NCBI GenBank assembly: GCA_021298015.1
Contig: JAJTGY010000019.1
Location: 1 to 64,000 of the forward strand
DNA: 64,000 nucleotides
DNA from: Flammeovirgaceae bacterium
GTDB taxonomy: Bacteria; Bacteroidota; Bacteroidia; Cytophagales; Cyclobacteriaceae
Direction: 5' to 3'
Shown here: positions 1 through 9,005 of the stretch, piece after piece
Numbering within the stretch: position 1 is the stretch's first letter
Layout: each line of letters starts with the position of its first letter
The notes under the pieces: generated by a model
Told to the model about the DNA's origin: nothing
Databases searched by the model: none
What the model saw: only the letters and a program-made list of their open reading frames with translations
Program-made: the position numbers and the translations under genes

Positions 1-87
1 CCCTTGCTCTTAGCTAATGATATGCACTTCAGCACTCATTCGGGGCTTGCACCCTATAGCCAGTAAACATGCCTGACGCACAAGAAA

Positions 88-115
88 AAAGACTGGAGCT
101 AAAGCTCCAGTCTTT
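88..115 (-). terminator. Rho-independent terminator after the SusD gene
   Basis: A perfect 12-bp inverted repeat (88-99 and 104-115) encloses a 4-nt loop. On the minus strand it is followed by a run of T residues (the A tract at 85-90). It lies about 25 bases past the stop of the SusD-like gene, as expected for the end of the susCD transcript. Bases 1-87 show nothing else I can recognise. Confidence 0.85.
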
Positions 116-139
116 CTAAATTACACCCATTTACTAGGA

Positions 140-1621
140 TCAAGGGGTCATTAACCTATTTGCATTTAATTCCGTAATCGGGATCGGCCAAACATACAGC
201 TCTGCTGACGGAATTACTGGTCCCGGCTGACCCGCACCGCTTTTACCCGGTATTGTTTGAAGCAATCGCATAAAGTCATGAGATCTGAATCCCTCACCTA
301 GTAGCTCGATATTACGCTCAGTCATTATGGCCGCAATCAATTGATCATTTGTGGCTGGTGATATTGTCACCGAGGTATCCGAACGCCTCCTGACCGCATT
401 GACCAGCGCAATTGCCCGGCTATCTAAGTTAGAGGTCCGAGCGATTGCCTCGGCCAAATTCAACAAAATCTCAGAATAACGAATCACGGGTGCATAGTCC
501 AAATGCTCAGGACCTCTAGGGAACTTTCTTAGGTAAGGTTTAGCTGGTGTACCCGCGAGAGATGTCATTGAACGTCTGGCATCCGTATTGGGCCAATTCA
601 CCAAATCACCATAAATGCCATTCGGGTTCAGCGAGTAATCTCCAATACCGAACGGCCCAGGATTGTAGTAGCTCCCTAGACCATTTTGGCCACCGGGAAG
701 GTTGTTAACAGTAAAGGGCATTGAGAATATGCTTTCCACCGTAGTATAAGGGTCCGCAAAAACCCCGTTAAAGGTAGCGTTCAAGGCGTGCGAAACCCCA
801 GTGGAGGCCGAGAATGGGGCTACCGCGGAAACTATTTTATTAGCTTCCGAAATTACATTGGCATACTGCCCCATGGCTAGGTAAACTCTGGTTTTTAAGG
901 CGATTGCCGTGTTCCGGTGCGCCCGGGTCACCCTGAGTAACGGTGTACTATAGGTTAACGGCAAGTTCTGTTCTGCGAAATCCAAGTCTAGTAGTATTTG
1001 GTTATAAACCTCAGCCACAGTGCTTCTGGCCAAATCGTTATTTGCAGAACTCGTGTTGCCGGTCAAGCGCAACGGCAGCCCAGGGCGAGCGCCCGTACCG
1101 TCCGCATACGGCCGACAATACAATTGAACTAACGAGTAGTAACACAAGGCACGCAGGAATCTGGCTTCTGCTCTGTAAGCGGGCACCGTTACCGTATTGA
1201 AATCCGCGGGAAATGTAGGAACGACAAACTTGGAGGCGTTAGCATCAAGCCCCTCCAAAAACAAGTTTGCCCTATTAATCGCCCGATAGGCAGCCGACCA
1301 AAGATTATTAACTTCGTTTGTCGTGTTAGTCACGGAGTGGCGCCAGGTTTCAAGGCCAGTTACACCGTTGGTGGTCTCATTGAGGAAGTTGTCACCACGG
1401 ATGTCAACATAGACAAAAAAACGCCCGGCCATGAATTGACCTGCTTTAACTCCGGTATAGATTCCATTGACCTGCTGTTCGATTCGAGACGGTGTATCGA
1501 ATACTACCAGGTCCGAGAACTGAGTTTCTGGAACAGGGTCAAGCAAATCAGTCTGACACGAGCCAACGCCAATCACTATCATAAGTGCTGCGAAGTATCT
1601 CTTAAATATTATCATATTCAT
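140..1621 (-). CDS. SusD/RagB-family nutrient-binding outer membrane lipoprotein
   Basis: This is the surface lipoprotein that captures an oligosaccharide or peptide and passes it to the partner SusC channel. The start ATG gives a lipoprotein signal peptide with a lipobox ending GVGSC (Cys22). The 493-residue length and the TPR-like helical body with the C-terminal YAPVIRYSEILLNLAEA segment (around residue 380) are typical of the family. It lies 23 bases downstream of the susC-like gene and is almost certainly co-transcribed with it. The protein ends at VWPIPITELNANRLMTP and lacks the usual NPGY-like tail of SusD proteins, a small C-terminal loss. The substrate cannot be read from the sequence, and no glycoside hydrolase lies next to it inside the window. 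Confidence 0.93.
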   Translation of the reverse strand: MNMIIFKRYFAALMIVIGVGSCQTDLLDPVPETQFSDLVVFDTPSRIEQQVNGIYTGVKAGQFMAGRFFVYVDIRGDNFLNETTNGVTGLETWRHSVTNTTNEVNNLWSAAYRAINRANLFLEGLDANASKFVVPTFPADFNTVTVPAYRAEARFLRALCYYSLVQLYCRPYADGTGARPGLPLRLTGNTSSANNDLARSTVAEVYNQILLDLDFAEQNLPLTYSTPLLRVTRAHRNTAIALKTRVYLAMGQYANVISEANKIVSAVAPFSASTGVSHALNATFNGVFADPYTTVESIFSMPFTVNNLPGGQNGLGSYYNPGPFGIGDYSLNPNGIYGDLVNWPNTDARRSMTSLAGTPAKPYLRKFPRGPEHLDYAPVIRYSEILLNLAEAIARTSNLDSRAIALVNAVRRRSDTSVTISPATNDQLIAAIMTERNIELLGEGFRSHDFMRLLQTIPGKSGAGQPGPVIPSAELYVWPIPITELNANRLMTP

Positions 1622-1644
1622 AAATTTATCGCGATTGAGAGAAT

Positions 1645-4600
1645 TTATAGTCCAATATTTAAACCAAACGTGAACGTTCTAGCTTGACCAACGGAGTTTC
1701 GATCGATTCCAATACCCGTGGTGTTATTACCATTTGTCGAAACTTCGGGGTCAAACCCGCTATAGTTAGTGATTACAAAGGCGTTTTGTACCTGTGCATA
1801 TACACGCAGCGAACTGATCCGCAGTTTCGACAGTACTTGGGGGCTTAAGTTATAACCCAGCATAACGTTACGAAGGCGGATGAAATCTCCTTTTTCTACA
1901 TTTTCTGAAATTGGAAAGGCAGACCCATTGGAAATGTTATCCCCCAAAATCACCCTTGGTATTGAGCCATCGGTGTTTTCAGGTGTCCAACGATCTAATA
2001 CGTCCAGATGATTGTTCCAAAAACGCATATCACGCAAACCAGCCTTCGTTCCGTTGTAGATATAGTTTCCACCAGAATATTGGAAGAAGATACCCAAGTC
2101 GAAATTACCGTATTTAAAGGTGTTGTCTAAACCACCGAAAAAGGTTGGCAGAGTCGGACCAATCACAACACCATCAGCCGGGAGAGCCGGTTGGCTTACC
2201 ACTGCGCCAGTATTTAAATCGGTATAGCGGCTTGCCGTTGGCGCTGAAAAATCAAATTGGACTTGAGTTCCGTCAGCCTTGATGAATATTCTGCGGCCAT
2301 TTGCTGGATTAACGCCACCAGACTGAATAACCAACAAACTACCAATGGATTCACCCACACGGGTGATGTTAGCTGTTTCAAGCCCAGACGTAGCAGTCCG
2401 AATATCACCACCAGCTAATGCAGTTACTTCATTTCTGAGTGTTGTGATATTCCCACTTACTGTCCAAGTAAATTTATTCGTTTTGATGGCCGTTGCCGAA
2501 ATACTAAACTCAATCCCGCTATTGGTCATGCTGCCAATATTTTGATCGATTGAATTCCCTGGATCCCCTGGAATACCTTTTGACGGGGCTTGCGGCACTG
2601 GCAGAATCATGTCCTCAATATCGTTCTTGTAGTAAACAAACTCGCCTTGAATTCGGTCCTGTAATAGACCAAAACTGAAACCTACATCAGTTTTTATACT
2701 TGTTTCCCACTGTAAATCAGTGTTTCCAGGTTGATTGTATACCAGAGTGGCACCGGGTCCATACAATCCGGAGGCGAACAATTGAAGTGAGGCAAAGTCA
2801 TTAAGCCCTTGTGTATTACCAACGGCACCATAGCTCGCTTTCAGGCGAAGGAAATTCAGCACATTACTTACCGATGAACTCTTGAAAAAAGCTTCCTCTG
2901 ATAGGTTGTACCCAACCGCACCACCATAGAAGTTTCCATACTTTTTACCTTTAGCAAATGCGGAATAACCATCCCTTCTAAAATTGAAAGTCAAGAAGTA
3001 ACGCTTATTAAAATCATAATTAAATCTCCCAAAATAGGATAGCAAATAGTTCTCACCCTGGATCATGCCTGCCGGATTTGGCGTAATCCAGTTACCCTGT
3101 ATGGTTTCAAAGAATGGGTCACCAACGTTCTGGCGCGAGATGCCAAAACCAAGTTGATCGGTATACTGCTGTTCACCTCCGGCAAGCAACGATAGGTTGT
3201 GGTTTGCTGCGACCGTCTTATCATATTGTACCGTGTTCTGCCAGTTCCAACGCTTGAGCGTCCTCAACAAGCTTGATGCAAAACCATTTGTGCTGAAGCC
3301 ATCACCATGAATGGGTGTCTGAAAACTGTTGTCCTTAACCGAAATTTCGTCAATCCCGTAAGTGCTCCGAAAATTAAGACCCTTCAATGGCTGCCAATTA
3401 ACGTAGAGGCTGCCTTGGAATTGACTGGTTTCCGAGGAGAAACGATTTTTATCCAAGATAACAACCGGGTTAGTGAAGCCTACTTGCTGCAAATTGTTCA
3501 ACCGGCCAACTTGATTATTTGACGCGATGTTGTAGCTGCCATCATTAAGGAAAGCGCCTACAATGGGTGCAGTTACAAAACCCAAACGGGCAATTCCAGA
3601 CGTATTGAAGGAAGATCCGGGCAACGAGCCGGAATTTGGAGCTTCATTCAAAGAGTTTGCATAATTGAGGGTTGTCCCAACTTTTACCCAATCGTTCACT
3701 TTAGCATCAAGATTGAGGCGCACGTTGGTTCTTCCAAAGTTATTGTTCTTGATAAAACCCTCTTGATCAGTTCTGGCAACGGACACAAAATAGTTCATCG
3801 CGTTGGTGCCTCCAGAAATTCCAAGATTAACATTGTAGGCTCTCCCTGTGCGATAAATGAGATCGTACCAGTCCGTATCAATATCTCTTCCATTTGCATC
3901 TTGATTTCTAAAAAACTGCTGCGGCAACCCAGCATTCGTTGCCGCTTCATTCTTTATCAATAAATACTGGTCAGTGTTGAGCACATCGACAAGATTAAAT
4001 GGCTCTGTTACCCCGTACCAAGTATCAAGAGTAACTTTAGGACGACCTTCTTTGCCCCTTTTTGTAGTAATCAGAATAACCCCTGCGCTTGCCCGAGATC
4101 CATAAATGGCAGCGGCAGAAGCGTCTTTCAGTACTTCCAAACTCTCAATGTCAGCCGGGTTAATGCTAGAAAGTGGGTTATTTGCGGCTTGAGTTTGTGA
4201 CAAATCCCCCGAGAAGGTCGGAATACCATCTACAACCACAAGGGGAAAAGAGCTAAGAGAAATCGAGTTCACCCCACGTATACGAATCACGGGGGGATTG
4301 TTTAGCAAACCATTGGGAGTCGTCACGTTCACACCCGGAGCTCTACCCTGAAGGGCTTGGTCAAAACTCTGAACGGGCATGATGGCGATATCTTTTCCAG
4401 CCACCGAGGCAATTGAACCCGAAATGTCGCGCTTTGACTGAGTTCCATAACCCGTGACGACTACTTCGGTAAGTTGCGTCACATCGGATGACATGACAAC
4501 ATCCACAACAGTTCTGGAACCAATTGATTCTTCAATCGTTTGGAATCCAATGAATGAAAAAACTAACACTCCGCCCGAACTCGGAACCGATAGGGAATAG

Positions 4601-4782
4601 GTCCCATCCGCGGACGTAGTCGTTCCGGTAGTGGTGCCCTTGAGCAACACATTCACCCCGGGGAGCGTGGACCCATCCTCCGATGTGGTCACCTTCCCAG
4701 TAACAATGCGATCCTGGGACCAAGCATCAGCTGAATACCCCACGGAAAGCACTAACGCGATAAGCCGTAGAAACTTCGTCAT
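1645..4782 (-). CDS. SusC/RagA-family TonB-linked outer membrane channel
   Basis: This is the TonB-dependent outer-membrane importer partnered with the SusD lipoprotein. It has a signal peptide (about residues 1-22), a CarboxypepD_reg-like domain (about 25-110, GKVTTSEDGSTLPGVNVLLKG), the junction EVVVTGYGTQSKRDISGSI, a plug domain (about 115-230, with VIRIRGVNS and LKDASAAAIYGSRASAGVI) and a large beta-barrel to residue 1045. The length is standard. The last residue is Leu (FGLNIGL) rather than the usual aromatic. There is no sigma/anti-sigma pair upstream in the window, and no N-terminal extension for such signalling, so it is probably not controlled by a trans-envelope ECF system. Confidence 0.95.
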   Translation of the reverse strand: MTKFLRLIALVLSVGYSADAWSQDRIVTGKVTTSEDGSTLPGVNVLLKGTTTGTTTSADGTYSLSVPSSGGVLVFSFIGFQTIEESIGSRTVVDVVMSSDVTQLTEVVVTGYGTQSKRDISGSIASVAGKDIAIMPVQSFDQALQGRAPGVNVTTPNGLLNNPPVIRIRGVNSISLSSFPLVVVDGIPTFSGDLSQTQAANNPLSSINPADIESLEVLKDASAAAIYGSRASAGVILITTKRGKEGRPKVTLDTWYGVTEPFNLVDVLNTDQYLLIKNEAATNAGLPQQFFRNQDANGRDIDTDWYDLIYRTGRAYNVNLGISGGTNAMNYFVSVARTDQEGFIKNNNFGRTNVRLNLDAKVNDWVKVGTTLNYANSLNEAPNSGSLPGSSFNTSGIARLGFVTAPIVGAFLNDGSYNIASNNQVGRLNNLQQVGFTNPVVILDKNRFSSETSQFQGSLYVNWQPLKGLNFRSTYGIDEISVKDNSFQTPIHGDGFSTNGFASSLLRTLKRWNWQNTVQYDKTVAANHNLSLLAGGEQQYTDQLGFGISRQNVGDPFFETIQGNWITPNPAGMIQGENYLLSYFGRFNYDFNKRYFLTFNFRRDGYSAFAKGKKYGNFYGGAVGYNLSEEAFFKSSSVSNVLNFLRLKASYGAVGNTQGLNDFASLQLFASGLYGPGATLVYNQPGNTDLQWETSIKTDVGFSFGLLQDRIQGEFVYYKNDIEDMILPVPQAPSKGIPGDPGNSIDQNIGSMTNSGIEFSISATAIKTNKFTWTVSGNITTLRNEVTALAGGDIRTATSGLETANITRVGESIGSLLVIQSGGVNPANGRRIFIKADGTQVQFDFSAPTASRYTDLNTGAVVSQPALPADGVVIGPTLPTFFGGLDNTFKYGNFDLGIFFQYSGGNYIYNGTKAGLRDMRFWNNHLDVLDRWTPENTDGSIPRVILGDNISNGSAFPISENVEKGDFIRLRNVMLGYNLSPQVLSKLRISSLRVYAQVQNAFVITNYSGFDPEVSTNGNNTTGIGIDRNSVGQARTFTFGLNIGL

Positions 4783-4819
4783 AATTTAAGTTTAGTTTAA
4801 AATTAGGTTTAACTGGTTC

Positions 4820-4846
4820 GAAATTTACAAACAAAAATTTCACAAA
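4820..4846 (-). promoter_or_regulatory. Possible Bacteroidota promoter of susCD
   Basis: Read on the minus strand, a TTTG lies 15 bases before TAAATTTC, which is one mismatch from the TAnnTTTG -7 box. It is about 40 bases ahead of the SusC start in an AT-rich stretch. The spacing is shorter than the usual 17-23, so this is a weak call. The rest of the 4783-4933 gap shows no gene. Confidence 0.3.
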
Positions 4847-4933
4847 AAAGGTAATCCAATAATTAAAAATACCGTTTAAGGAAATTTTAAGCCGCGCGTG
4901 CAAAGTCGGCTAATGAGTATCAGTTTTGCCAAC

Positions 4934-6817
4934 CTACCGTATAAATATCTCAATCCTTCGGTTTTTCGCCCTGCTTTGGGCACTGGTATTTGGCAAAACA
5001 GGCCTTTTTGAGCCAAAACCGGCCACAAAAACACGGTTTTCCTGAATTCCATCGGCTAAAAGATGCTGCTTAACACTTCCCGCCCGCTTCAGCGACAACT
5101 CCTGATTATAGCTTTCCTGCCCCACATTGTCCGTGTGGCCCTGTATTTCGATAGCTATCTCCGGATTGTCCCGGAGGAATTGAGCAAGTTGGCTCAACTC
5201 AGTCTTCGATTTTTCCGAAAGCGCATAACTATTGGTCTCAAAGAAGACGTTGTTTAGCGTGGTGCCCGATTTAGAGGCAATAGGACTAAGCCAACAATCC
5301 TGACGGACATCCGGGTCGTTCGGGCCTACAGCAAAATGCAAACTCTCAAACAGATATCCTTTTTTGTGAACGTGCACCGCATAGTCACCGGCATCCGGTA
5401 ACACAAAAAGATACTCACCCGTAACGGAGTCTGACTCATACTCGGCAATCACCTGTTGGGAAATCAGATCAGCGAGGGCAACCGTGGCACCCAAGGGTAG
5501 CTTGCTTGTCTTGTCGCGCACCAAACCACTTACCATTATCGAGCGCGCAGCAGGCCGAATATTCTCCGGCAAGGATGCCCGGAAAATACGCGAACCGTCT
5601 TTGCGTGTCGATCCACTCACGGTATAGAAAGCATCACGACCCGTTCGCGAGATGAAAAAAGCAAACTGCTCAGCGTGGTCATTCAGCGGATATCCCAGGT
5701 TCACCGGCTCACTCCAGGGTTTTTGAAACTGGCGGTTGGCGAAATACAAATCCTGGCCACCAAATCCGGGTCGCCCATTCGAAGCAAAATACAGAATCAA
5801 GCCGCTGGCATGCAGTTGGGGTGAAATCTCATCGTATGGCGTGTTAACATTGCGCCCGGCATTGCGCGCGGGTTGCCAGATGTTGTTTTGATCTTTGGAC
5901 GACACCCAAATGTCATACCCACCATAACCACCCTTACGATCCGATACAAAATAAAGTTCACGCCCATCGGACGAAAGTGACGGCTGAACTTCCCACCCGG
6001 CCGAATTAATAGCGCTGCCCAAATTATAGGCATCTGACCAGTCGTTACCGACTTTAAAACTTTCAAACAAGTCGCACCCGGAAGGCCCACAACGGGCGAA
6101 TACGATGTGACGGCCATCGGCTGAAATGGAGCAGGTGCCTTCGCGGTAGCTGGTATTGATGGTTGGTGAAAGTGGCTCTGGCTTCTGCCAACGACCTTTC
6201 ACTTTTTGTGATATGACCAGATTTTCGTCATCCTGATTTCCGCGTCCGGTTCGCATGGTAAACACCAATGTATTTTCATCGACCGATAGCACCGGAAAAT
6301 ACTGCATCGGGAAACAGTTGACCGTGTCTGACAAAGAGCGTGCGTTTATGGTGGCCGGGTTCGTCATGTTCTCCAGGGCAAAGCGGCATTGACTCACCCA
6401 GACCTTCATCTGTTGGGCCTGACTGGCATTTCCCGGGTGAGTCAGGAACGACTCACCCATCGACAGCGAACGTTGATAGTCACCCTTGCGCAGATACAAA
6501 CGCGCAAGTTCATACTCATAGACAGGCCATTTGTTGGCCTGGGCAAGAGCCCTTCCGGCCTCCAGATTTTGAATTGCTCCTTCGCTGTTTTCCTTGCGGT
6601 CCAGCACCTGAGCTAACCGAAAATAGGCTTCCTCAAAATTCTTATCGACTTTGATGGCCTCGCGCAACATCGACTCTGCCTGCTCGTACTGGCCGCGCAC
6701 GCGGTAATTGTCGGCTTGCAGATACAGTTCGATGGCACGTTTTGACTTGGTGCTCAACGCTTGCGACCACGCAGAAAAACTCACCAGCAAGAGGAGAATG
6801 CAATATTTTGTTCTCAT
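4934..6817 (-). CDS. OmpA-family protein with TPR and PD40 beta-propeller repeats
   Basis: This is an envelope protein expected to sit in the periplasm or outer membrane and bind peptidoglycan. In order: signal peptide (about 1-18), TPR repeats (about 25-150), WD40-like PD40 repeats (about 175-410, motifs such as ISADGRHIVFARCG and PSLSSDGRELYFVSDR), a CarboxypepD_reg-like domain (about 430-510), and a C-terminal OmpA domain (about 520-627) with IEIQGHTDNVGQESYNQELS and the NRRIEIFI end. This architecture is common in Bacteroidota, including the gliding and secretion protein family related to PorE, but a specific role cannot be assigned. It overlaps pabC by ATGA and is the last gene of the lepA operon. 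Confidence 0.9.
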   Translation of the reverse strand: MRTKYCILLLLVSFSAWSQALSTKSKRAIELYLQADNYRVRGQYEQAESMLREAIKVDKNFEEAYFRLAQVLDRKENSEGAIQNLEAGRALAQANKWPVYEYELARLYLRKGDYQRSLSMGESFLTHPGNASQAQQMKVWVSQCRFALENMTNPATINARSLSDTVNCFPMQYFPVLSVDENTLVFTMRTGRGNQDDENLVISQKVKGRWQKPEPLSPTINTSYREGTCSISADGRHIVFARCGPSGCDLFESFKVGNDWSDAYNLGSAINSAGWEVQPSLSSDGRELYFVSDRKGGYGGYDIWVSSKDQNNIWQPARNAGRNVNTPYDEISPQLHASGLILYFASNGRPGFGGQDLYFANRQFQKPWSEPVNLGYPLNDHAEQFAFFISRTGRDAFYTVSGSTRKDGSRIFRASLPENIRPAARSIMVSGLVRDKTSKLPLGATVALADLISQQVIAEYESDSVTGEYLFVLPDAGDYAVHVHKKGYLFESLHFAVGPNDPDVRQDCWLSPIASKSGTTLNNVFFETNSYALSEKSKTELSQLAQFLRDNPEIAIEIQGHTDNVGQESYNQELSLKRAGSVKQHLLADGIQENRVFVAGFGSKRPVLPNTSAQSRAKNRRIEIFIR

Positions 6818-7413
6818 TCTACAATAGCCGAAACCGGCAACTCCGGAAAATCAAATCTAAGCATTGCATTGATCAATTTGAAGGATTCAAATGATGGTAG
6901 ATCCTCGACCGCAATATCGCGCGCGATAAGCCCGCCCCGATCCGATAACTCCTGCCGCATGGTACCTTTGAGCAAGGGCTCACGAGGTGTTGCCCACCGC
7001 CCATCTCGTTGCTTAAACGCCAGGTTTGCATAACTCGTATCGGTAATTAATCCATTTTTTACGATCACAACATCATCAGCGGCCCCACGCCTCGCGTAAA
7101 GTTCCTCTAGCGCGGCCCGATCTGAAAATTTGTATGCATACGATACCGAGTTATCGTACACCAGGCGTAGGGCGCTGATTTTTTTTGGCTCATAGAGCGT
7201 TAGTTCAGTAGCAAAATCACTCCCATTGTAGTTTACACGAAGCCGGAACAGCCCATCGCCCCGGAGGTGCACTCCCCGTACAACCTCGGCCAGGCTAAAA
7301 CCAGGCAGCCGGCCAAACAGATGCTGGCACGAACGCGCCACGCGTTCTTCATGATAACGCAGGTTGAGGGGACTACCTGCCCGAACCGGGATGGTTTCAA
7401 ACAACGGGAACAT
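6814..7413 (-). CDS. pabC: Aminotransferase class IV, probable 4-amino-4-deoxychorismate lyase
   Basis: This is a predicted PLP enzyme that converts aminodeoxychorismate to p-aminobenzoate and pyruvate for folate synthesis. The class IV fold shows in the YKFSDR segment (the likely PLP lysine, about residue 93) and in VIVKNGLITDTSYANLAF (about 120-137). At 199 residues it is shorter than the E. coli enzyme (about 269) but matches the compact type seen in Bacteroidota. It overlaps the upstream pabB by 17 bases, which is the best evidence for this function over a branched-chain aminotransferase role. The ATG start gives MFPLFETI. Confidence 0.82.
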   Translation of the reverse strand: MFPLFETIPVRAGSPLNLRYHEERVARSCQHLFGRLPGFSLAEVVRGVHLRGDGLFRLRVNYNGSDFATELTLYEPKKISALRLVYDNSVSYAYKFSDRAALEELYARRGAADDVVIVKNGLITDTSYANLAFKQRDGRWATPREPLLKGTMRQELSDRGGLIARDIAVEDLPSFESFKLINAMLRFDFPELPVSAIVE

Positions 7414-8356
7414 ACACTTTGACTAACGTTTCCTGATATTCCCGACTACAATCGCTACCCAATGTGATTCCACCCCCGCTTCGGTAAAAAAAACCGTCAC
7501 TCGCCTTTTCAATATAACGGATCAACACCGCACTATCGATGTCATGGCCATCAAAAAAGCCCATAACCCCACAATAATACCCTCTGGGCTCTGACTCTGC
7601 TTCCCGAATGATCTCGCATGTTTTGCGCTTGGGCGCTCCGGAAACAGACCCGGCCGGAAGCAGCTTATGAAAGATATCGCCTACGTGATCTCTCCATCCA
7701 GCGTTCATTTCGCCACTTATTTCTGAACTGGTCTGCCAAACCTCGCCTGACTGTGTTTTGATCTTCTCCAGGTAACGAAACCGGTCTACGCGAACCCGCT
7801 GCGCCACCTGACCGATGTCGTTACGCATGAGGTCAACAATGGTAACGTGTTCGGCCAGTTCTTTTGTGTCGTTCAATAGTCTGTTTTCCGCATCGTCCAG
7901 CGATGCATCAATTGTTCCCTTCATTGGGTAAGTAAAAATCCTATCCCCGCGTGTGCGCACAAAGCACTCGGGTGAAAAAACTACGAAGTTTCGTTTTCGG
8001 TCCAAAAGTTTATAAGGCGCACTACTGGCATGGAAGATTTGTTCTAGCGATCCCTCAAGTGAAACCTTGTGCCTGACGGTGTAATTGGTCAGGTAGGAGT
8101 CTCCCCGCGAAAGCGAATGGTACACCCGTTGGTAGCCATCATCATATTGATCCTTCGGAAAAGGCTCATCTATGGCAATACGGACTGCAGTCAGTGCCTT
8201 ACGAGGCTTAATCTCATGGAAGGCGAACTGAATTCCTTCGGCTTCCAGTTCATCAATCAGGATAACACGGGGACGTTGTAGCTCGAAATCCAGTAAGAAG
8301 AAGAACGGAGTTCTTGAACGGCCAAACTGATTCATTGCCGCCCGCCAGTCCTTCAT
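7397..8356 (-). CDS. pabB: Aminodeoxychorismate synthase component I (chorismate-binding)
   Basis: It aminates chorismate to 4-amino-4-deoxychorismate, the first committed step to p-aminobenzoate. The C-terminal chorismate-binding domain is clear: FSPECFVRTRGDRIFTYPMKGTI (about residues 128-150), ELAEHVTIVDLMRNDIGQVA (about 166-185) and LLPAGSVSGAPKRKT (about 228-242). The N-terminal region is much reduced compared with E. coli PabB (319 versus 453 residues). No glutamine amidotransferase (PabA) is adjacent, so ammonia must come from a subunit elsewhere or directly. It overlaps queE by ATGA upstream and pabC by 17 bases downstream. Confidence 0.9.
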   Translation of the reverse strand: MKDWRAAMNQFGRSRTPFFFLLDFELQRPRVILIDELEAEGIQFAFHEIKPRKALTAVRIAIDEPFPKDQYDDGYQRVYHSLSRGDSYLTNYTVRHKVSLEGSLEQIFHASSAPYKLLDRKRNFVVFSPECFVRTRGDRIFTYPMKGTIDASLDDAENRLLNDTKELAEHVTIVDLMRNDIGQVAQRVRVDRFRYLEKIKTQSGEVWQTSSEISGEMNAGWRDHVGDIFHKLLPAGSVSGAPKRKTCEIIREAESEPRGYYCGVMGFFDGHDIDSAVLIRYIEKASDGFFYRSGGGITLGSDCSREYQETLVKVYVPVV

Positions 8357-8994
8357 GGGATGTCCATGTATTTATGGATCTGGAGAGAAATCTTCCACCG
8401 CGGATGTTGTTTAACATAAGCCACAATCTGCGGAAGCATTTCCTTTTCGCGCGACCATTCCGGTTGCAAATAGAGTTCGCAATGGGGCGAAACAAGGGCG
8501 GCATGTTCTTCCGCCCATTGAAAATCAGTTTTGTGAAAAATGACCACCTTCAGTTCATTGGCGTGTTGGGCAAACGAAGAATGAGGCGCCTTAAACTTTT
8601 TGGGTGAGAAACACACCCAATCCCACTGCCCCGTCAGCGGATATGCCCCGGACGATTCGATGTGTGTTCGAAGTCCCCGTCCTCTCAGTTCTCTCGTCAG
8701 CCGGTCAAGGTTGTGCATGGTGGGTTCGCCTCCGGTAACCAACACTATGGGGCTACCACTTGCTTGCGCGCGCTCACCCAATGTGGCTATGGAAACGCGA
8801 GGGTGAGCATTAACATCCCACGAATCTTTGACATCGCACCACACACATTTCACTTCGCAGCCGCCCAGCCGGATGAAATAAGCCGCGTGGCCCTGAAAGG
8901 CACCTTCACCCTGAATGGTGTAAAAATCTTCCATGACGGGGAGCGTCATGTCAATCGTCTTCGCCTCATCCTCCACGTGCACGTTCACCGCCAT
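8353..8994 (-). CDS. queE: 7-carboxy-7-deazaguanine synthase QueE (radical SAM)
   Basis: This radical SAM enzyme rearranges 6-carboxytetrahydropterin to 7-carboxy-7-deazaguanine in queuosine (tRNA wobble base) synthesis. It carries the cluster motif CEVKCVWC (about residues 47-54; CxxxCxxC), the start segment EDFYTIQGEGAFQGHAAYFIRLGG, and VTGGEPTMHNLD (about 86-97). Its length of 213 is normal. It follows folD by 11 bases and overlaps pabB. Folate and queuosine synthesis both begin with the GTP cyclohydrolase I product, which may explain the grouping. Confidence 0.94.
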   Translation of the reverse strand: MAVNVHVEDEAKTIDMTLPVMEDFYTIQGEGAFQGHAAYFIRLGGCEVKCVWCDVKDSWDVNAHPRVSIATLGERAQASGSPIVLVTGGEPTMHNLDRLTRELRGRGLRTHIESSGAYPLTGQWDWVCFSPKKFKAPHSSFAQHANELKVVIFHKTDFQWAEEHAALVSPHCELYLQPEWSREKEMLPQIVAYVKQHPRWKISLQIHKYMDIP

Positions 8995-9005
8995 ACCAAA
9001 ATGGA

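Noticed and set aside
1-87. Searched for a gene or RNA at the window start
   Set aside because: No open frame, tRNA or repeat can be supported in these bases.
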